Below, piece after piece: positions 62,533-64,000 of a stretch of DNA of 64,000 bases; the stretch's first letter is position 1; each line of letters starts with the position of its first letter. Position numbers and translations under genes: made by a program. Source of the stretch: Halomonas sp. SpR1 (GTDB lineage: Bacteria > Pseudomonadota > Gammaproteobacteria > Pseudomonadales > Halomonadaceae); assembly GCF_031010175.1 (NCBI RefSeq), contig NZ_JAUAMB010000027.1:1-64000 (forward strand), in the 5' to 3' direction. The notes beneath the pieces are model-generated. The model ran no database searches and was not told the DNA's origin. It was given only the letters and a program-made list of their open reading frames with translations.

Positions 62533-64000
62533 ATGACTGCCAGCGATTCCCGACATCACAGAGATCCGGAACGCCTGAAGAAGAACCGCAGGGAGTTTTC
62601 CGGTGCGCTCGTGTTGAAGGTGTCAAAGATACCTCCAACGGATGGCATTGATTCGCATGATGTCGGCAGGGAAGAAGTCGAGTTAGTACGCCGCCAGTAT
62701 CTGGAGAGTGAGCAGCGATTCCGCACCCTGCTGGAGAGTCTGCCGAAGGTGGCGGTTCAGGGGTATGATCGCGATCGGCGAGTGATTTACTGGAATGAGG
62801 GTAGCACTCGCCTCTATGGCTATACCGCTGAGGAAGCCCTGGGACAGTTACTGGAAGATCTGATCATTCCTGCCTTAATGCGTGACGAGGTGATCCAGGC
62901 ACATGATGCCTGGATCAAAGAAGGGGTCGATATACCCGCCGATGAACTCGAGCTCAAGCATAAAACCGGTGAACTGGTATCGGTCTTTTCGCAGCACCTG
63001 ATGCTCAATGAGCATACCGACTCACCCTTGATGTTTTGCGTGGATGTTGATCTTTCCGACCAGAAGCGCGCCCACCGTGACCTGGAATTCGCCACCCATT
63101 TCGACAGGCTCACCCACCTACCTAACCGCCAGACCTTCGAGGTCGAGCTGGACGGTCTGTTGGATTCCTGTCGACGCCAGGGCAATGGCCTGGCAACCAT
63201 CTATGTGGACATCGATCACTTCGTCGAGATCAATGATGCTCTTGGCTATGATCAGGGTGATCGCCTACTCGTTGAGCTGACTCGGCGACTGAGAGAGCGC
63301 CAGCGAGTTACCGACCTGGTGTCTCGTGTCTCTAGCGATGAATTCGTGCTGGCCTTTCCCGGCGTCCACTTGGACTCCGATGTCAGACGGGTCGTTCGTC
63401 ATGTCCAGAATGTCTTTCGGGAACCTTTTGTCCTGGATGGTCGGGAGCGTCAGGTCACGGCCTGCCTAGGCGTGGCGCTTTTTCCCGAGAATGGTGAATC
63501 GTCACGCGAATTGATCCGTAATGCCGATGTTGCCAAGAATCGTGCCAAACTGGATGGTCGGGGTGCTGTTCGCTTCTTCCAACAGAAGCTCCATGATGAG
63601 CTGGTTCGCCAGCACTATCTCTCGGCGCGACTCGAGGAAGCCCTGGATAACGGTGAATTCGCCCTCCACTACCAGCCCCAGGTCTCCGCGGCCAGTGGGC
63701 GAATAGAGAATCTCGAGGCCTTAATACGCTGGGAGCCTGCCGAGGGCCCGACGATCTCGCCTGGCGAGTTTATCCCGCTGGTCGAGCGTTCCGGTTTGAT
63801 CCATCGTCTGGGCGACTGGGTCATCGAAGAGGCTTGCCGCCAGCAGGTGGAATGGCGTGCCAAGGGGTTTCATCAGCACCGCATCGACATCAATGTATCG
63901 GGTCGCCAACTGGTGCGTCCCGATGCCCTCAAAGGCTTCGAGGACTCGCTGCAGCGTCACGGCTTAGCTCCGCGGGATATCGGCATCGAATTGACCGAGA
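62533..64000 (+). CDS. PAS-GGDEF-EAL signalling protein, cut by window end
   Basis: 489 residues visible, no stop before the window end. Start MTASDSRHHRDPERLKKNRR. PAS domain about 60-175 (FRTLLESLPKVAVQGYDRDR, NEGSTRLYGYTAEEALG), GGDEF about 180-345, EAL from about 360. The cyclase motif is degenerate (SRVSSDEFVLAFP, SSDEF), so the protein is more likely a phosphodiesterase; the EAL motif is present as NLEALIRWE and the N of INVSGRQL follows. No membrane segments, so it is cytosolic. Promoter lies in the 265-base gap upstream; TTGACA at 62456-62461 is a -35 candidate. Confidence 0.88.
   Translation, partial: MTASDSRHHRDPERLKKNRREFSGALVLKVSKIPPTDGIDSHDVGREEVELVRRQYLESEQRFRTLLESLPKVAVQGYDRDRRVIYWNEGSTRLYGYTAEEALGQLLEDLIIPALMRDEVIQAHDAWIKEGVDIPADELELKHKTGELVSVFSQHLMLNEHTDSPLMFCVDVDLSDQKRAHRDLEFATHFDRLTHLPNRQTFEVELDGLLDSCRRQGNGLATIYVDIDHFVEINDALGYDQGDRLLVELTRRLRERQRVTDLVSRVSSDEFVLAFPGVHLDSDVRRVVRHVQNVFREPFVLDGRERQVTACLGVALFPENGESSRELIRNADVAKNRAKLDGRGAVRFFQQKLHDELVRQHYLSARLEEALDNGEFALHYQPQVSAASGRIENLEALIRWEPAEGPTISPGEFIPLVERSGLIHRLGDWVIEEACRQQVEWRAKGFHQHRIDINVSGRQLVRPDALKGFEDSLQRHGLAPRDIGIELTE

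Overview
The window looks like chromosome of a halophilic gammaproteobacterium of the Halomonas/Vreelandella type. The grounds are the moderately GC-rich coding style, a choline dehydrogenase (glycine betaine synthesis), a GlpSTPQUV-type glycerol ABC importer followed by glpD and flanked by glpK/glpR, a FadE-type acyl-CoA dehydrogenase, and gammaproteobacterial versions of ProRS, Nfo, TopB, AmpG and SlyD. The assignment rests on recognised protein families only. I see no rRNA, tRNA, phage, integron, CRISPR or intact insertion sequence.

Layout. 0-4.6 kb: betA and fadE, each closed by a clear terminator. 4.7-15.3 kb: the glycerol block. glpS-T-P-Q-U-V-D form one tightly packed plus-strand operon (ABC importer plus membrane glycerol-3-phosphate dehydrogenase). 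glpR and glpK lie convergent to it across a shared bidirectional terminator. GlpR-like operators can be seen upstream of glpS and, less clearly, of glpK. 15.3-24.6 kb: housekeeping and transport genes (SLC13 permease, quinone oxidoreductase, glycerophosphodiesterase, endonuclease IV, amidase, lipoprotein, proS). 24.7-29.8 kb: an envelope-signalling cluster made of a cupredoxin-like secreted protein, a GGDEF/EAL protein with a periplasmic sensor, a DUF3034 protein and a lipoprotein truncated haemoglobin, with a convergent SUOX-fold secreted protein lacking the cysteine ligand. This is the best candidate for a little-described system here. 30-44.7 kb: SlyD, AmpG, SEC-C protein, AarF kinase, TopB, MgtC with a possibly structured leader, a LysR/azoreductase divergent pair with two visible operators, and a lemA-M48-grpB-lysE run.

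45-64 kb is more accessory. It holds 5'-truncated kynureninase and arylformamidase remnants, a cytosolic subtilase with a small partner protein, a MetAP paralogue overlapping a ParD-like antitoxin, a diguanylate cyclase, a LoiP-like lipoprotein protease, a chemoreceptor, and a Phd/RelE-type toxin-antitoxin pair whose toxin end overlaps the tail of a NUDIX gene. It ends with a Crp/Fnr regulator, a PAP2 phosphatase, an IalB-like protein, a 2OG-Fe(II) dioxygenase and a PAS-GGDEF-EAL gene cut by the window end.

A genome-scale oddity is the number of short degenerate tandem arrays with 13-bp units in intergenic regions (upstream of glpS, downstream of glpR, upstream of the SUOX-fold gene, between slyD and ampG). 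Related 15-bp arrays occur both between genes and, in frame, inside two genes. Their sequences differ but their period recurs.
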